Shown piece by piece: positions 40,144-50,901 of a stretch of DNA of 64,000 bases. A program made the position numbers and the translations under genes. Source of the stretch: Rahnella bonaserana (GTDB taxonomy: Bacteria; Pseudomonadota; Gammaproteobacteria; Enterobacterales; Enterobacteriaceae); NCBI RefSeq assembly GCF_019049675.1, contig NZ_JAFMOW010000068.1, positions 124,001 through 188,000 on the forward strand, read 5' to 3'. Position 1 is the first letter of the stretch; the number at the start of each line of letters is the position of its first letter. The notes under the pieces are model-generated. The model was not told the DNA's origin. It made no database searches and saw nothing but the letters and a program-made list of their open reading frames with translations.

Positions 40144-40988
40144 TCGGCCAGTGTATCAGGCGTGGTCTGTTAACCGCCGCTTTACTGATGCTCGCCGGTT
40201 GTCAGCACGCCAGCCAACAGCCGGACGATGCAACGTTCCGGCTGGAAACTACGCGACAGGCGCAGGGTGCGGATCAGCGGATCCGCTTTCTGGTCATCCA
40301 CTACACTGCTGAAGATTTCCACAACGCATTAACTACGCTAACCGATGAGCACGTCAGCGCGCATTACCTTATTCCGGCACAACCGCCGCTGGAAGAGGGT
40401 AAACCGGTAGCATGGCAACTGGTGCCGGAAAACATGCGTGCCTGGCACGCGGGGGCCAGCGGCTGGCGCGGGCGTACCAATCTGAACGATACGTCGGTGG
40501 GTATTGAGCTGGAGAACAAAGGCTACAGCCATTATTTGCTCGGCAAAAAGTTCTATCCGTTCCCGCCCGCGCAAATTGATTTGCTGGCAAATCTGAGCAA
40601 AGAGATTGTCGCGCGCTATCAGATTGAGCCGCGCAATGTGCTGGGGCACAGTGATATTGCGCCGCAGCGCAAGGACGATCCGGGGCCGTTGTTCCCGTGG
40701 CAGGAAATGGCGAAGCGCGGCGTGGGCGCCTGGCCAGATGCGAATTTAGTGAAGCAGTATATGGCGGGTCGCAATCCGCAACAGCCGGTGGATCAGGCGC
40801 ATTTACTGGCGTTGCTGAAAGCCTACGGATATACGGTGGATGAAAATATGACACCGCAGCAACAAAAGCGGGTGATTGCGGCGTTCCAGATGCATTTCAG
40901 GCAGAGTGATTATCGCGGGAATGCAGATGCTCAGACCGAAGCCATTGCGCAGGCGTTGTTGCAGCAGTTCCCGGATTCAAATAGCTGA
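40140..40988 (+). CDS. amiD: N-acetylmuramoyl-L-alanine amidase AmiD
   Basis: A 282-residue outer-membrane lipoprotein that cleaves anhydro-muropeptides. The lipobox is MLAGC at about residues 17-21. The zinc amidase domain carries [12 protein letters not shown] (first histidine), [15 protein letters not shown] and [21 protein letters not shown] (later ligands and catalytic residues). A C-terminal helical peptidoglycan-binding domain ([20 protein letters not shown]) follows. It overlaps ybjQ by four bases, the same order as in E. coli. Confidence 0.95.
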   Translation: MIGQCIRRGLLTAALLMLAGCQHASQQPDDATFRLETTRQAQGADQRIRFLVIHYTAEDFHNALTTLTDEHVSAHYLIPAQPPLEEGKPVAWQLVPENMRAWHAGASGWRGRTNLNDTSVGIELENKGYSHYLLGKKFYPFPPAQIDLLANLSKEIVARYQIEPRNVLGHSDIAPQRKDDPGPLFPWQEMAKRGVGAWPDANLVKQYMAGRNPQQPVDQAHLLALLKAYGYTVDENMTPQQQKRVIAAFQMHFRQSDYRGNADAQTEAIAQALLQQFPDSNS

Positions 40989-41025
40989 TCAGCGCGGCTG
41001 ACCTTTGCGGTCAGCCGCACGTGTG

Positions 41026-42060
41026 TTAGTCACGTTTTGGCCCGATACCGTGCAGCCCCTGTAGTTTACCGTGATCGCGCAGCCAGTCGGCGGTGCGGAT
41101 AATTCCCTGATCGAGCGATATCACCGGCACGTAGCCGAGCTCTTTCTGCGCGCGTCGGGTATCCAGCGTCAGGTCAAAATTCAGTTTAGCCACACTGTAA
41201 TGCGTCAGTACCGGTTCTTTATGCGAGCTTTTACTGATGCGCTCCATGCCCCGTGCCATCATATCCAGCAGCGGATACGGCACCGAGCGGATGCGGTATT
41301 TGATATCCAGATTTTCCATCAGCTGTTTGACCAGCGTACGCAGCGGGCGAGGTTGCTGATTGGTGATATTGAATGCGCGGCCGGATTCTGTGGCTTGAGT
41401 TTGGGTCGCCAGCCACATCGCATGGACGGCGTTCTCCACATACGTCATGTCCACCAGCGCTTCACCGCCGCGCGGCAGCATCAGTGTTCCACCGTATTTC
41501 AGCATTTGCATCAGACGCGGTAACAGCACGTTATCGTGCGGACCGAAGATCCCTTGTGGCCGCAAAATAGTGAAATGGGTCTGCGGATTAGACAACGCCA
41601 GCGTGTGGATCACCTGCTCACCGGCGGCTTTACTGCGCGCAAAAGAGTTGGCGAAACGATGCGGACGGAAGTCTTCCTGAATATCCCGGTGATGATGGAA
41701 ATCGAAATAGATGGCCGGCGATGAAATATGAACGAAGTTTTCCACGCCATAAGCCGCAGACCACTCGCCCAGACGCCGCGTCGCGCGCACATTCGCCAGT
41801 TCGAATTCCTGTTCGCTGCCCCACGGCGACATCAGTCCTGAACAGTGCCAGACAGTATCGATATCGGCCAGCAGCGCTTTTGCCTGCGAGGAGATAAGCG
41901 TGGTGAGATCGGCATGAATAAATTCTGCGCCCATTTTCTGCAAAAGTGAGCCCATAGCGGCATTACGGCCTGTCGCTCTGACTTTAATGCCTTTATTCCG
42001 CAGAAACTCGACAGCGTTACGCCCTAAACCGCTGCTCGCGCCGGTAACCAAAACCTTCAT
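41026..42060 (-). CDS. ybjS: NAD-dependent epimerase-like protein YbjS
   Basis: A 344-residue short-chain dehydrogenase/epimerase-type protein. The dinucleotide motif is [15 protein letters not shown] at the N-terminus, and the catalytic-type tyrosine lies in [36 protein letters not shown] is typical of extended SDRs. The ATG at 42060 gives MKVLVTGAS, aligning with E. coli YbjS (337); the ribosome site is weak, so an upstream start cannot be excluded. Substrate unknown. It lies in a leftward run with ybjT and ltaE as in E. coli. Confidence 0.92.
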   Translation of the reverse strand: MKVLVTGASSGLGRNAVEFLRNKGIKVRATGRNAAMGSLLQKMGAEFIHADLTTLISSQAKALLADIDTVWHCSGLMSPWGSEQEFELANVRATRRLGEWSAAYGVENFVHISSPAIYFDFHHHRDIQEDFRPHRFANSFARSKAAGEQVIHTLALSNPQTHFTILRPQGIFGPHDNVLLPRLMQMLKYGGTLMLPRGGEALVDMTYVENAVHAMWLATQTQATESGRAFNITNQQPRPLRTLVKQLMENLDIKYRIRSVPYPLLDMMARGMERISKSSHKEPVLTHYSVAKLNFDLTLDTRRAQKELGYVPVISLDQGIIRTADWLRDHGKLQGLHGIGPKRD

Positions 42061-42215
42061 ATACAGGCCAATGCCTTCATAAATAGAGAAAAATGTTTGC
42101 TGCGTCGGAGTTCTGGCACCCCAGAGCAATAAGGGTGCCATTCTTTCGTGAAATTGTGCGGGTTGCAATGAGAAAGGATGCAAGCTGTGTGCGAAAGCGG
42201 ATTAATTAACCCTCT

Positions 42216-43676
42216 TTAGCGTCCGCAACGATCTTTCTGACGTGCCAGGCTGGCGATACGCTTTGCCATGCCACGAAAAATAAACTGATGAGCGGGCATC
42301 ATACTGAACCAGTACAGCAGACCGCTGAAACCGGCAGGGTGCCACCACGCACGGACATCCAGACTGCGGCTTTCACCGTTATCGGTGATGGTGAAGGTCA
42401 GACGCCCTAAACCCGGGGCTTTCATGCCGAACAGCAACGCCAGTTCGCGCTGAGGTTTCAGTCCGATCACTTTCCAGCCATCAATTTTATCGCCAATTTT
42501 CAGGAAATCCCGATCCGGGCGACCGTATTTCACACCGCCGCCGAGTAAATCGTCAATACGTGCGCGGGTTTTCCACAATCCGTTGGCATAAAAATAGCCT
42601 TCCTGACCGCCAAGCTGCTGCACGATTTTCCATAGCGAGGCTTTTGATGCAGACGTTTCCAGTGTAAATCCGGCCTGCTTCGGGTAGTAACCATAACCGG
42701 GACGCCAGCGCGCGCGGGCATCCGGGTCATATCCCCAGTCCGGCGAATCCATGACCTGCTGTTGTTCCTGTGCAAGCGTGTTGCGGATCGCGTCATCAAT
42801 TGCAATCAGGTTCTGCGGAATTAATCTTTGCAGCTCCGCGCTGTCGGCGGGCAGATCATGATTCAGCCCCTGAATCAGTGCCTTTGCGAGCGAGGTCGGC
42901 ACCGACGTGATCAGACTGAGGAAATACACCGAAACGAAAGAGGTCGGCAGGGGAATGGGGATCAGCCAGCGGCGTTTTCCGCTCATGGCGATAAAGCGTT
43001 CAAACAGCGTCTGATAGCTGATGTACTCCGGCCCGGCGGCTTCCAGAATAAGATTCTCAGTGGCCGGTAACGTCACCAGCCCCTGTAAATAATTGAGCAG
43101 GTTTTCCAGCGCAACCGGTGAGGATTTCGAGCGCACCCAGCGTGGCGGTGTCAGTACCGGCAGGTTATAGACCATGTCCCGCATCACTTCGAACGCCGCT
43201 GAACCCGCGCCAATGACAATGCCGGTGCGCAGTTCGGTCACCGGAATATTGCTCATGCGCAGCAAATCACCGGTCAGTTTTCTGGCCTGTAGATGCGGGG
43301 AATGATTGTCTTCCGGCTGCATCGATCCGAGATAAACGATGTGCTTTATCTGAGAATCTTTCAGTGCCAGCAAAGTATGCTGCGCGGCCTGCCGTTCTTT
43401 CTCCAGCAGGTCATCATCTTCCGTCATGGCGTGAACCAGATACACCAGCACGTCAGCGCCTTCAAAGGCGGCAGCCAGCGTTTTACTCTGATAAACATCA
43501 GCAAAGCAGCAGCGCACATGCGGCCACTTTTGCTGTTGCAGCCACTCTATCCGGCGCGCGGCTGCGGTAACCTGAAAACCATTCCGGCTCAGGTGTGCGG
43601 TAAGGTGTTGTCCGATATAGCCGCTGGCACCGAGAATGACGACCCGGCCAGTTTGTGTCGAGATTGGCATTTCCAT
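42216..43676 (-). CDS. ybjT: NAD(P)-binding / DUF2867 protein YbjT
   Basis: A 486-residue two-domain protein. The N-terminal half is an atypical SDR with VVILGASGYIGQHL and GAGSAAFEVMRDMVYNLPVLTPPRWVRS; the C-terminal half is DUF2867 (DSPDWGYDPDARARWRPGYGYYPKQAGF to AWWHPAGFSGLLYW). It tracks E. coli YbjT throughout. The start could be ATG 43676 or ATG 43670, two codons later. Function is unproven; an oxidoreductase on a membrane-linked or quinone-like substrate is a guess. Confidence 0.92.
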   Translation of the reverse strand: MEMPISTQTGRVVILGASGYIGQHLTAHLSRNGFQVTAAARRIEWLQQQKWPHVRCCFADVYQSKTLAAAFEGADVLVYLVHAMTEDDDLLEKERQAAQHTLLALKDSQIKHIVYLGSMQPEDNHSPHLQARKLTGDLLRMSNIPVTELRTGIVIGAGSAAFEVMRDMVYNLPVLTPPRWVRSKSSPVALENLLNYLQGLVTLPATENLILEAAGPEYISYQTLFERFIAMSGKRRWLIPIPLPTSFVSVYFLSLITSVPTSLAKALIQGLNHDLPADSAELQRLIPQNLIAIDDAIRNTLAQEQQQVMDSPDWGYDPDARARWRPGYGYYPKQAGFTLETSASKASLWKIVQQLGGQEGYFYANGLWKTRARIDDLLGGGVKYGRPDRDFLKIGDKIDGWKVIGLKPQRELALLFGMKAPGLGRLTFTITDNGESRSLDVRAWWHPAGFSGLLYWFSMMPAHQFIFRGMAKRIASLARQKDRCGR

Positions 43677-43754
43677 TTGCTCAGTCAGTGTAGGGAGGGG
43701 ATTCAGAAAGTACGGCGATAACCCGCAGGTTACCGCCGCAGACGTAACGGACTA

Positions 43755-44768
43755 TCAGGCGTGCTGGTGCAGGAACTCCTGCCACAGTGCGACCACTTTT
43801 TGCAGGTCTTTGCGGCTGATATTAATGTGTGTCAGCACGCGGGTCACGGGACCTGCGCTGATGATCACACCACGTTCACGCATCCACGGGCCCATTTTCG
43901 CTGCCAGCTCCGGGCTTTGTTTGATGTAAAGCACGTTAGTTTGCGCGCCGGGTTCCGCGATTTCCACGCCGATTTTGCTCAGTTCTTCTGCCAGCCACTG
44001 CGCATTGTCATGGTCATCTTTCAGACGTGCGACGTTATTTTCCAGCGCATAAATCGCCGCTGCCGCCAGAATGCCCGACTGACGCATACCGCCGCCGGTC
44101 ATTTTGCGCCAGCGGTTAGCTCGCTGGATATACTCTTTACTGCCGACCAGCAGAGATCCAATCGGCGCACCCAGACCTTTCGACAGGCAAATGGTCAGCG
44201 TGTCGCAATACTGTGTAATTTCACGCAGTTCAACGTTCTGCGCCACGGCCGCATTCATAATGCGCGCGCCGTCGATATGCAATGCGAGTCCTTTTTCGCG
44301 GGTGAACGCGTAGGCCTTTTGCAGATAATCCAGCGGAAGCACTTTGCCGCTGTGCGTATTTTCCAGGCTTAGCAGACGGGTGCGGGCGAAATGGATATCA
44401 TCGGGTTTGATGGCTGCGGCAACTTTATCCAGCGGAATAGAACCGTCTGCGTCCATGTCCAGAGGCTGCGGCTGAATACTGCCGAGTACCGCTGCGCCGC
44501 CTGCTTCATACATATAGTTGTGGGCTTTCTGGCCGACAATATATTCTTCGCCACGCTGGCAATGCGTCAGTAACGCCACCAGATTGGCCTGCGTACCGGT
44601 CGGTAAAAACAGCGCGGCTTCTTTGCCGCATAGTTTTGCTGCCATATCCTGTAAAGCATTTACCGTTGGGTCATCGCCGTAGACATCATCGCCGACTTCA
44701 GCGCTGGCCATGGCCTGACGCATAGCTTCACTGGGGCGGGTTACGGTATCACTGCGTAAGTCGATCAA
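43755..44768 (-). CDS. ltaE: Low-specificity L-threonine aldolase LtaE
   Basis: A 337-residue PLP enzyme that splits threonine, allo-threonine and related beta-hydroxy amino acids into glycine and an aldehyde. The lysine that binds PLP is in TICLSKGLGAPIGSLLVG (near residue 197), with the N-terminal IDLRSDTVTRPSEAMRQAM and GDDVYGDDPTVNALQ motifs. Length is close to E. coli LtaE (333). It follows poxB after 188 bases containing a palindromic repeat. Confidence 0.96.
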   Translation of the reverse strand: MIDLRSDTVTRPSEAMRQAMASAEVGDDVYGDDPTVNALQDMAAKLCGKEAALFLPTGTQANLVALLTHCQRGEEYIVGQKAHNYMYEAGGAAVLGSIQPQPLDMDADGSIPLDKVAAAIKPDDIHFARTRLLSLENTHSGKVLPLDYLQKAYAFTREKGLALHIDGARIMNAAVAQNVELREITQYCDTLTICLSKGLGAPIGSLLVGSKEYIQRANRWRKMTGGGMRQSGILAAAAIYALENNVARLKDDHDNAQWLAEELSKIGVEIAEPGAQTNVLYIKQSPELAAKMGPWMRERGVIISAGPVTRVLTHINISRKDLQKVVALWQEFLHQHA

Positions 44769-44790
44769 CGTGGCTTCCTTCTGGGTGAAT

Positions 44791-44912
44791 GCCCGTCATA
44801 CTTCGAATTGCTGATGCGTTGACTGCGTTTACTCACCCCGGTCACTTGGTTATCTAAGCTCCCGGGGACTCGCAAACTTGTCGCCTTACTTCAATCCGGA
44901 CTATTTAGGGCT
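44791..44912 (+). repeat. Palindromic intergenic repeat, copy 3
   Basis: CCCGTCATACTTCG ... ACTGCGTTTACTC ... ACCCCGGTCACTTGG ... AAGCTCCCGGGGACTCG ... CTATTTAGGGCTGCA. The same palindromic family as copies 1, 2 and 4, here filling most of the ltaE-poxB gap. Confidence 0.85.
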
Positions 44913-44956
44913 GCATATGAGAGTTTGTCTAATCATGCACTATAGCCCTGTCAGGG

Positions 44957-46678
44957 TTATCGCAGCCAGTTGGTTTTTGCCAGATCAACCACTTCGTCGC
45001 CGCGGCCGCTGATCACTGCGCGCAGCATGTAGAGACTGAAGCCTTTTGCCTGCTCGAATTTAATCTGCGGTGGCATTGCCAGTTCTTCGGTGGCGGTGAT
45101 CACATCAATCAGTACCGGCCCCTCATAGGCGAATGCATCCTGCAAGGCGGTGTCGATGTCAGACGCTTTCTCGACACGGATCCCTTTGATACCCGCGGCT
45201 TCGGCAATGGCAGCGAAATCCGGGTTTTTCAGCTCGGTGCCGTTAGTGAGATAACCGCCGGATTTCATTTCCATCGCTACAAAGCCCAGCACACTGTTGT
45301 TGAATATAATGATTTTCACCGGCAGTTTTTGCTGCGCCAGCGTCAGGAAATCGCCCATCAGCATGGCGAATCCGCCATCGCCGCACAGCGCAACAACCTG
45401 TCGCGAGCGGTCGATGGCCTGCGCGCCAATCGCCTGTGGCATGGCGTTGGCCATCGAACCGTGGTTGAAAGAACCGAGCAAACGGCGCTGACCGTTCATT
45501 TGCAGATAACGGCATGCCCACACGGTTGGCGTACCCACGTCGCAGGTGAAAATTGCATCGGCTGCAGCAAAACGGCTGATCTGCTGCGCCAGATACTGCG
45601 GGTGAATGGCCTGCTTGTCGTTCGGCGTCGCCAGACCGTCGAGATCTTTACGTGCCTCTGCGTAATGCTTCAGTGCTTTGTCGAGGAACTTGCGTTCGTT
45701 CTTCACTTGCAACTGTGGCAGAAGGGCGGTCAGGGTAGATTTGATGTCGCCGACCAGCGCCATATCCACATGACAATGCGCGCCGATGCTGCCCGGATTG
45801 ATATCAATCTGAATGATTTTGGCATCTGTCGGATAAAACGCGCGATAAGGGAATTGTGTACCGAGCAGGATCAGCGTATCGGCATTGAGCATGGCGTGAT
45901 AACCGGAAGAAAAACCGATCAGTCCGGTCATACCGACGCTGTACGGATTGTCCCACTCGATATGTTCTTTACCGCGCAGCGCATGGACGACCGGCGCTTT
46001 CAGGGTTTCAGCCAGCTTAATTACTTCGTCATGAGCACCCGCACAACCGCTGCCGCACATCATCGTAATATTCGTCGAACCATTCAGCAGTTCGGCCAGC
46101 TTTTCCAGTTCTGTCGGCTGTGGTGTGACTTTAGGCAGCACCGGCGGATACCAGCTGACTTTGGCGTCTTCCGGCGCAGGTTTCAGCGCCACATCCCCCG
46201 GCAGCACAATAACGGACACGCCACGGTTGAGGATGGCTTTGCGCATGGCAATCGCCAGCACCTGCGGCAACTGTTCAGGATTACTGATCAGCTCGCAGTA
46301 GTGGCTGCATTCGCGGAATAATTCGGTCGGATGGGTTTCCTGAAAATAGCCGCTGCCGATTTCGCTCGACGGAATATGTGCGGCAATCGCCACTACCGGA
46401 ACGTGATTACGATGGCAGTCGAACAGGCCATTTATCAGATGCAGGTTGCCGGGCCCGCAGGAACCGGCGCACACCGCCAGTTCACCGGTGATTTGCGCTT
46501 CAGCACCGGCAGCAAATGCGGCGACTTCTTCATGACGCGTACCCAGCCATTCAATAGTTCCCATGCGGTTCAGGCTGTCGCTGAGCCCGTTCAGGGAATC
46601 GCCGGTGACGCCCCAGATCCTTTTTACACCTGCTGCTTCTAATGTTTTTGCTAAATAAGACGCTACGCTCTGCTTCAT
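44957..46678 (-). CDS. poxB: Pyruvate dehydrogenase (ubiquinone) PoxB
   Basis: A 573-residue peripheral membrane flavoenzyme that decarboxylates pyruvate to acetate and CO2, passing electrons to ubiquinone; important at low growth rate in E. coli (572 residues). TPP-binding motif [21 protein letters not shown] continuing to IIIFNN, N-terminal [15 protein letters not shown] with the catalytic glutamate, and a C-terminal lipid-binding segment. The ATG at 46678 follows GGAGGGACT; an upstream in-frame ATG would run into repeat copy 4. It is bracketed by repeat copies 3 and 4. Confidence 0.96.
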   Translation of the reverse strand: MKQSVASYLAKTLEAAGVKRIWGVTGDSLNGLSDSLNRMGTIEWLGTRHEEVAAFAAGAEAQITGELAVCAGSCGPGNLHLINGLFDCHRNHVPVVAIAAHIPSSEIGSGYFQETHPTELFRECSHYCELISNPEQLPQVLAIAMRKAILNRGVSVIVLPGDVALKPAPEDAKVSWYPPVLPKVTPQPTELEKLAELLNGSTNITMMCGSGCAGAHDEVIKLAETLKAPVVHALRGKEHIEWDNPYSVGMTGLIGFSSGYHAMLNADTLILLGTQFPYRAFYPTDAKIIQIDINPGSIGAHCHVDMALVGDIKSTLTALLPQLQVKNERKFLDKALKHYAEARKDLDGLATPNDKQAIHPQYLAQQISRFAAADAIFTCDVGTPTVWACRYLQMNGQRRLLGSFNHGSMANAMPQAIGAQAIDRSRQVVALCGDGGFAMLMGDFLTLAQQKLPVKIIIFNNSVLGFVAMEMKSGGYLTNGTELKNPDFAAIAEAAGIKGIRVEKASDIDTALQDAFAYEGPVLIDVITATEELAMPPQIKFEQAKGFSLYMLRAVISGRGDEVVDLAKTNWLR

Positions 46679-46693
46679 AGTCCCTCCGGTGCG

Positions 46694-46813
46694 CCCGTCG
46701 TCCTTCGAGCTGCCTCTGCGTTGGCTGCCTTCGCGAACCCCGGTCACACACTTATGTATGCTCCCGGCGATTCACTCAGTTGCCGCCTTGATCCCACTCG
46801 AATGATTTAGGGC
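46694..46813 (+). repeat. Palindromic intergenic repeat, copy 4
   Basis: CCCGTCGTCCTTCGAGCTGC ... GCGTTGGCTGCC ... CCCCGGTCAC ... TATGCTCCCGGCGATTCACTCAGTTGCCGCCTTG ... CTCGAATGATTTAGGGC. It begins 16 bases upstream of the poxB start, so it must lie in or beside the poxB leader. Confidence 0.85.
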
Positions 46814-46973
46814 TAATTTTCAAATAAGTGGATTAAGCATAGTCCACTGATTACATCCTTGAATGTTCAGCCTTAAACCATACAAAAATATGCGGGGGAG
46901 GGAGGTGAAGATTTGTAAATATGCCCGCGCAGACTGTAAAAAGTCATGTGCGGGCAGTGTGTTTACGCAAGGA

Positions 46974-47987
46974 TCAGGCGAGGGTGACATCGCCCTGAAG
47001 CTGGCAGCTGCAGGCCAGCACATAACCCTGTGCGACTTCCTCATCGGTCAGCGTCATGCGGCTGGTGGTCTGGTAATCACCGGTAAGTATCCGGGTTTTA
47101 CAACTGCCGCAGACGCCTGCACGGCAGGCTGCGGTGACCGGCAAGCTGTGCTGTTCCATGGCAGCCAGCAATGTCGTTCCTGCCGGTACGCGGTAATTCT
47201 GTAACGGTGTCAGACGGGTCAGTGTCAGTTGCTGGTCGGCAGACACCAGGGTTTCAGTTGCCTGAAACTGCTCTTTGACGATGTTTTCCGCTGTTACACC
47301 GAGTTCTTTCGCCCAGTCACCTGCCAGTTGCATATAGGGCGCGGGGCCGCAAATCATCACACGTCGTGTCTGAATATCCGGCACCTGACTTTGCAGTAAA
47401 TCCTGGCTCAGACGTCCGGCGATTTGCCCGGACTCTGCATTATGCTCGGCAAGAAGGGTCAGATTCAGTTGCGGGTAACGCGCTGCCAGCTGCTGCCATT
47501 CGCTGGCAAAAATAATGTCCTGCGGACTGCGCACGCTGTAAAACACCTGCACGCTTTGCGCCGGATGATGCGCCAGAACATCGCGCGTGATCGACATCAC
47601 CGGCGTTACGCCGCAACCTGCAGCCAGTAAGAGCAAGGGCTGTTCCGTGTCGCAGGTGAATTCCCCTTGCGCGTCACTCAGCCATAAATAATCACCGGGT
47701 TTAACCTGCTCTGTCAGCCACTCTGAACCTTCGCCGCCTTCGATGCGGCGCACCGTGATCTGAATGAAACGGCTCTGACCCGGTGTGGAAGACAATGTGT
47801 ACGCACGTTGTACGTCGCCACTCAGACCGATATTGACCAGCGCAAACTGGCCGGGACGATACGGAAACACGTCGTGATTAATCAGCGACAGCGTGCGGAC
47901 ATCCGGCGTTTCCTGCGTGACGGAATACACCTGCATGCGGTTCTGGCACAACGCGGTCGGCTGATCGGGGAATAAAGGAAAAATCAT
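46974..47987 (-). CDS. hcr: NADH oxidoreductase Hcr
   Basis: A 337-residue reductase that passes electrons from NADH to Hcp. FAD domain with RAYTLSSTPGQSRFIQITVRR, NAD domain with LLLAAGCGVTPVMSITRDVL and MICGPAPYMQ, and a C-terminal plant-type [2Fe-2S] ferredoxin domain whose cysteines are in CRAGVCGSCKTR and VLACSC. It starts six bases after hcp, forming the hcp-hcr operon as in E. coli. Confidence 0.96.
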   Translation of the reverse strand: MIFPLFPDQPTALCQNRMQVYSVTQETPDVRTLSLINHDVFPYRPGQFALVNIGLSGDVQRAYTLSSTPGQSRFIQITVRRIEGGEGSEWLTEQVKPGDYLWLSDAQGEFTCDTEQPLLLLAAGCGVTPVMSITRDVLAHHPAQSVQVFYSVRSPQDIIFASEWQQLAARYPQLNLTLLAEHNAESGQIAGRLSQDLLQSQVPDIQTRRVMICGPAPYMQLAGDWAKELGVTAENIVKEQFQATETLVSADQQLTLTRLTPLQNYRVPAGTTLLAAMEQHSLPVTAACRAGVCGSCKTRILTGDYQTTSRMTLTDEEVAQGYVLACSCQLQGDVTLA

Positions 47988-47993
47988 TTCAGT

Positions 47994-49646
47994 TTACTCC
48001 GGCAGCATGGTTTTCAGATCCTGCTCAACCGAAGTGATTGCGCGCAGGCCAAATTTTTCATTGAGGATTGTCAGCAGGTTTTCGGTCAGGAATGCCGGTG
48101 CCGTCGGGCCGGTAGCGATATTCTTCACGCCCAGCGACAGCAGGGTCAGCAGGATCACAATGGCTTTTTGTTCAAACCAGGAAAGCACCAGACTCAGCGG
48201 CAAATCATTCACACCGCAGCCTAATTTCTCCGCCAGATTGACCGCCAGAATAATAGCGGAATAGGCGTCGTTACACTGGCCGACGTCCAGCAGGCGCGGC
48301 AGGCCTTCGATGGAACCGAAATCCAGTTTGTTAAAGCGGTACTTGCCACAGGCCAGCGTCATGATCAGGCAATCCTGCGGCACGCTGCGCGCCAGATCGG
48401 TGAAGTAGCTCCGCTCGCCGCGGCTGCCATCGCACCCGCCGATCAGGAAGATGTGGCGCAGTTTTTTAGCGGCCACGAGATCAATCACGGTATCCGCTGC
48501 GCCGAGCAGCGTCTGGCGGCCAAATCCGACCGTAATTTCCTGCTCAATTTCGCTGTAACGAAAGCCCGGAAGCTGCAATGCCTGCGCAATTACCGGCGCA
48601 AAATCTTCACCTTCCAGATGCTGTACACCCGGCCAGCCGACGATGCTGCGTGTCCAGATCCGGTCGCCGTAGTTGCCGACGTTCGGGTCGATGATGCAGT
48701 TGGAGGTCATCACCACCGGTCCCGGAAATTTCGCGAATTCCACCTGCTGATTTTGCCAGCCGCTGCCGTAGTTACCGGCCAGATGCGGGAATTTCTTCAG
48801 TTCAGGATAACCGTGCGCGGGCAACATTTCGCCGTGGGTATAAATGTTGATGCCGGTACCGGCGGTTTGCTCAAGCAGCATCTGTAAATCTTTCAGGTCG
48901 TGACCGGAAATCAGAATTGCTTTACCCGCGAGCGGTCGGACATTGACGTTTGTCGGCTGCGGGTGACCATAGGCATCGGTTTCGCCCTTATCCAGAATTG
49001 CCATCACGCTAAAATTCATTTTGCCGATCGCCATTGCATTTGCGAGCAGTTCACTCATGTCCGCAGGCTGCGTGCCGAGCCACGCCATCAGACGGTGATA
49101 TTCGGCGTAAATGGCGGGGTCAGACTGACCCAGAACGTGCGCGTGCTCCATGTACGCCGCGGCACCTTTCAGACCATATAGACACAGCATCCGCAGACCA
49201 TGAATGTCATCGCCAATCTGCGCTTTGTCGCCGTTCAGCGCAAACTGCTGTGCCTGTTGTTGCAGCTCGCCAAGGTTATCGCTGATTAATTCCAGCGCGG
49301 CCAGCGGATGGCTGACGGTAATTTGCGGATCCATTAGGCGGCAACGCACGGCCAGTGATTCGCGGTGGATAATGGCTTCGCGGGCGTAACCGACAATGCG
49401 ATCAGAATCGAAATTCACGTTGGTCAGGGTGGAGAAAAAGGCGCGGGGCGCGAAGCTGTCGATCTCTTCATCAATAATCCCGTAGCCGCGCGCAGTCAGC
49501 GCCCAGGCGGACAAGCCCTCCAGCACCGCCACCAGTAAGTCCTGTAAATCGGAGGTTTCTGCCGTTTTGCCACACATTCCCTGCGCATAAGCGCAGCCAT
49601 TGCCCGCCGGGGTACGGACTGTTTGTTCACATTGCACACAAAACAT
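47994..49646 (-). CDS. hcp: Hybrid-cluster protein Hcp (NO/hydroxylamine reductase)
   Basis: A 550-residue iron-sulfur protein that reduces nitric oxide to N2O (and hydroxylamine in vitro) under anaerobic conditions. N-terminal cluster cysteines are C3, C6, C18 and C25 ([13 protein letters not shown]...). Hybrid-cluster ligands lie in [39 protein letters not shown] and [15 protein letters not shown] 49646 is preceded by AAGGACC; upstream in-frame ATG lacks support and would displace the cysteine motif. An NsrR-type site lies just upstream. Confidence 0.97.
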   Translation of the reverse strand: MFCVQCEQTVRTPAGNGCAYAQGMCGKTAETSDLQDLLVAVLEGLSAWALTARGYGIIDEEIDSFAPRAFFSTLTNVNFDSDRIVGYAREAIIHRESLAVRCRLMDPQITVSHPLAALELISDNLGELQQQAQQFALNGDKAQIGDDIHGLRMLCLYGLKGAAAYMEHAHVLGQSDPAIYAEYHRLMAWLGTQPADMSELLANAMAIGKMNFSVMAILDKGETDAYGHPQPTNVNVRPLAGKAILISGHDLKDLQMLLEQTAGTGINIYTHGEMLPAHGYPELKKFPHLAGNYGSGWQNQQVEFAKFPGPVVMTSNCIIDPNVGNYGDRIWTRSIVGWPGVQHLEGEDFAPVIAQALQLPGFRYSEIEQEITVGFGRQTLLGAADTVIDLVAAKKLRHIFLIGGCDGSRGERSYFTDLARSVPQDCLIMTLACGKYRFNKLDFGSIEGLPRLLDVGQCNDAYSAIILAVNLAEKLGCGVNDLPLSLVLSWFEQKAIVILLTLLSLGVKNIATGPTAPAFLTENLLTILNEKFGLRAITSVEQDLKTMLPE

Positions 49647-49662
49647 AATGAGGTCCTTTTTA

Positions 49663-49685
49663 AAGTTGCATTTGAAATGCTTGTT
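49663..49685 (-). promoter_or_regulatory. NsrR-type operator of hcp-hcr
   Basis: AAGTTGCATTT-G-AAATGCTTGTT is an 11-1-11 inverted repeat, 8 of 11 positions paired, close to the known NsrR consensus (AAGATGCATTT-N-AAATGCATCTT). It lies 17 bases before the hcp start, where a nitric-oxide-sensing repressor would block transcription. A weak FNR-like half-matched site (TTGATTTATCGCAA) occurs at 49751-49764. Confidence 0.7.
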
Positions 49686-49812
49686 TTGATGCAAGCCTAA
49701 AACTGGCAGGGAAAGAAATGAAGGGGTTTTTAAGACTAAGTGAAGGGGAGTTGATTTATCGCAAGTTTTGCAGAGGAGTGCCCGCTGCCGGAAAGCAGCG
49801 GGAAAACCCGTG

Positions 49813-50712
49813 TCAGGCAGAGAAGAAGGCCATCAGCACAGGCGCTATCAGGCTTAACACGAATCCGTGAACAACGGCGGGAGGCACCATATCCAGGCCG
49901 CCACTGCGCTGTAACACTGGCAGGGTGAAATCCATAGAGGTCGCACCGCACAGACCAAGCGCCGTCGACCGGCTGGTGCGCACCAGCGTCGGGATTAACA
50001 TAATCGCGCACAGTTCGCGGGCCAGATCGTTAAAGAATGCGGCGCTGCCGATGACCGGACCAAAGGAATCGGTAAGCACAATACCCGAAAGCGAATACCA
50101 TCCGTAACCGGAGGCGAGTGCCAGACCGGTTTTCAGCGGCAGGCCAAGTAATAACGCGGCGATGGCACCACCGGCTAACGCGCTGACTGCGACCACCATC
50201 CCGACCATCATTCCGCGGCGGTTAAGGATTATCTGGCGTAGCGTCATGCTGCTGTTGCGAAGCTGTATGCCGACCAGTGCCAGCAGGAATAACAATGCGA
50301 TTTCGCTGGCCTGCGAGGCGAAGGTCAGCCAGTGCCATTGGGTCAGGCCGAGCGCGAAACCGCCGATGACCACACCGCATAACTTCAATGATTCCAGCGC
50401 CATGTGAATACGCGACGGCAGTTTTTCCTGCTTATGCTCTGATTTCCACGGACGGCGGCGTTCAAGCAGCCAGAGCGCGGCGTAATTCATCACAAAAATG
50501 CACAGGAAACAGACCGCCGCATATTTGAAAATCAGCAGTAAATTTGCGCTCAGATTGTCGAGGAAAGCCAGACTGATGCCCATAATAAAGAGGATGACGT
50601 ACACCATCCAGCTCAGTAACTGATTAACAATGTGCAGCAGGGGCCGGTTTTTTAACGGAATAAGGTAGCCGGCGATCAGCGGCAGGAGAATAATTAACAG
50701 CCCGGAATACAT
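49813..50712 (-). CDS. lysO: Lysine exporter LysO
   Basis: A 299-residue inner-membrane protein with about eight helices that exports L-lysine and confers thialysine resistance in E. coli (YbjE, same length). Signatures: [30 protein letters not shown], and [32 protein letters not shown] with [20 protein letters not shown] 50712 gives the E. coli-like N-terminus [17 protein letters not shown]; a longer in-frame extension of 47 residues from 50853 is not convincing. It diverges from ybjD; aqpZ, found here in E. coli, is absent. Confidence 0.93.
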   Translation of the reverse strand: MYSGLLIILLPLIAGYLIPLKNRPLLHIVNQLLSWMVYVILFIMGISLAFLDNLSANLLLIFKYAAVCFLCIFVMNYAALWLLERRRPWKSEHKQEKLPSRIHMALESLKLCGVVIGGFALGLTQWHWLTFASQASEIALLFLLALVGIQLRNSSMTLRQIILNRRGMMVGMVVAVSALAGGAIAALLLGLPLKTGLALASGYGWYSLSGIVLTDSFGPVIGSAAFFNDLARELCAIMLIPTLVRTSRSTALGLCGATSMDFTLPVLQRSGGLDMVPPAVVHGFVLSLIAPVLMAFFSA

Positions 50713-50901
50713 GATGCAAAAGTCCCTGAAAAGTGAGATCCCATAAGTGGAGCGCGGCGCAGAAAAGGCCGCCCGCCAAGCTAACGAAAAGTTATCTGAC
50801 TGTAAAGCAGCTTCGGCACGCAGAGATATCGTCGCGCGCTTGACCTGAACCATTTTTTAACGCCATGCTCAGGAAAGTTCAGAGCGCACAGGAGGCGTCT
50901 G

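Noticed and set aside
45329-46321. Plus-strand open frame of 330 codons opposite poxB
   Set aside because: Antisense shadow of a well-conserved gene; rich in His, Gln and Arg as expected of complementary codons; no domain.
50713-50901. Possible lysine riboswitch before lysO
   Set aside because: The leader is short and lacks the multi-helix lysine riboswitch pattern; lysO in E. coli is controlled by ArgP instead.
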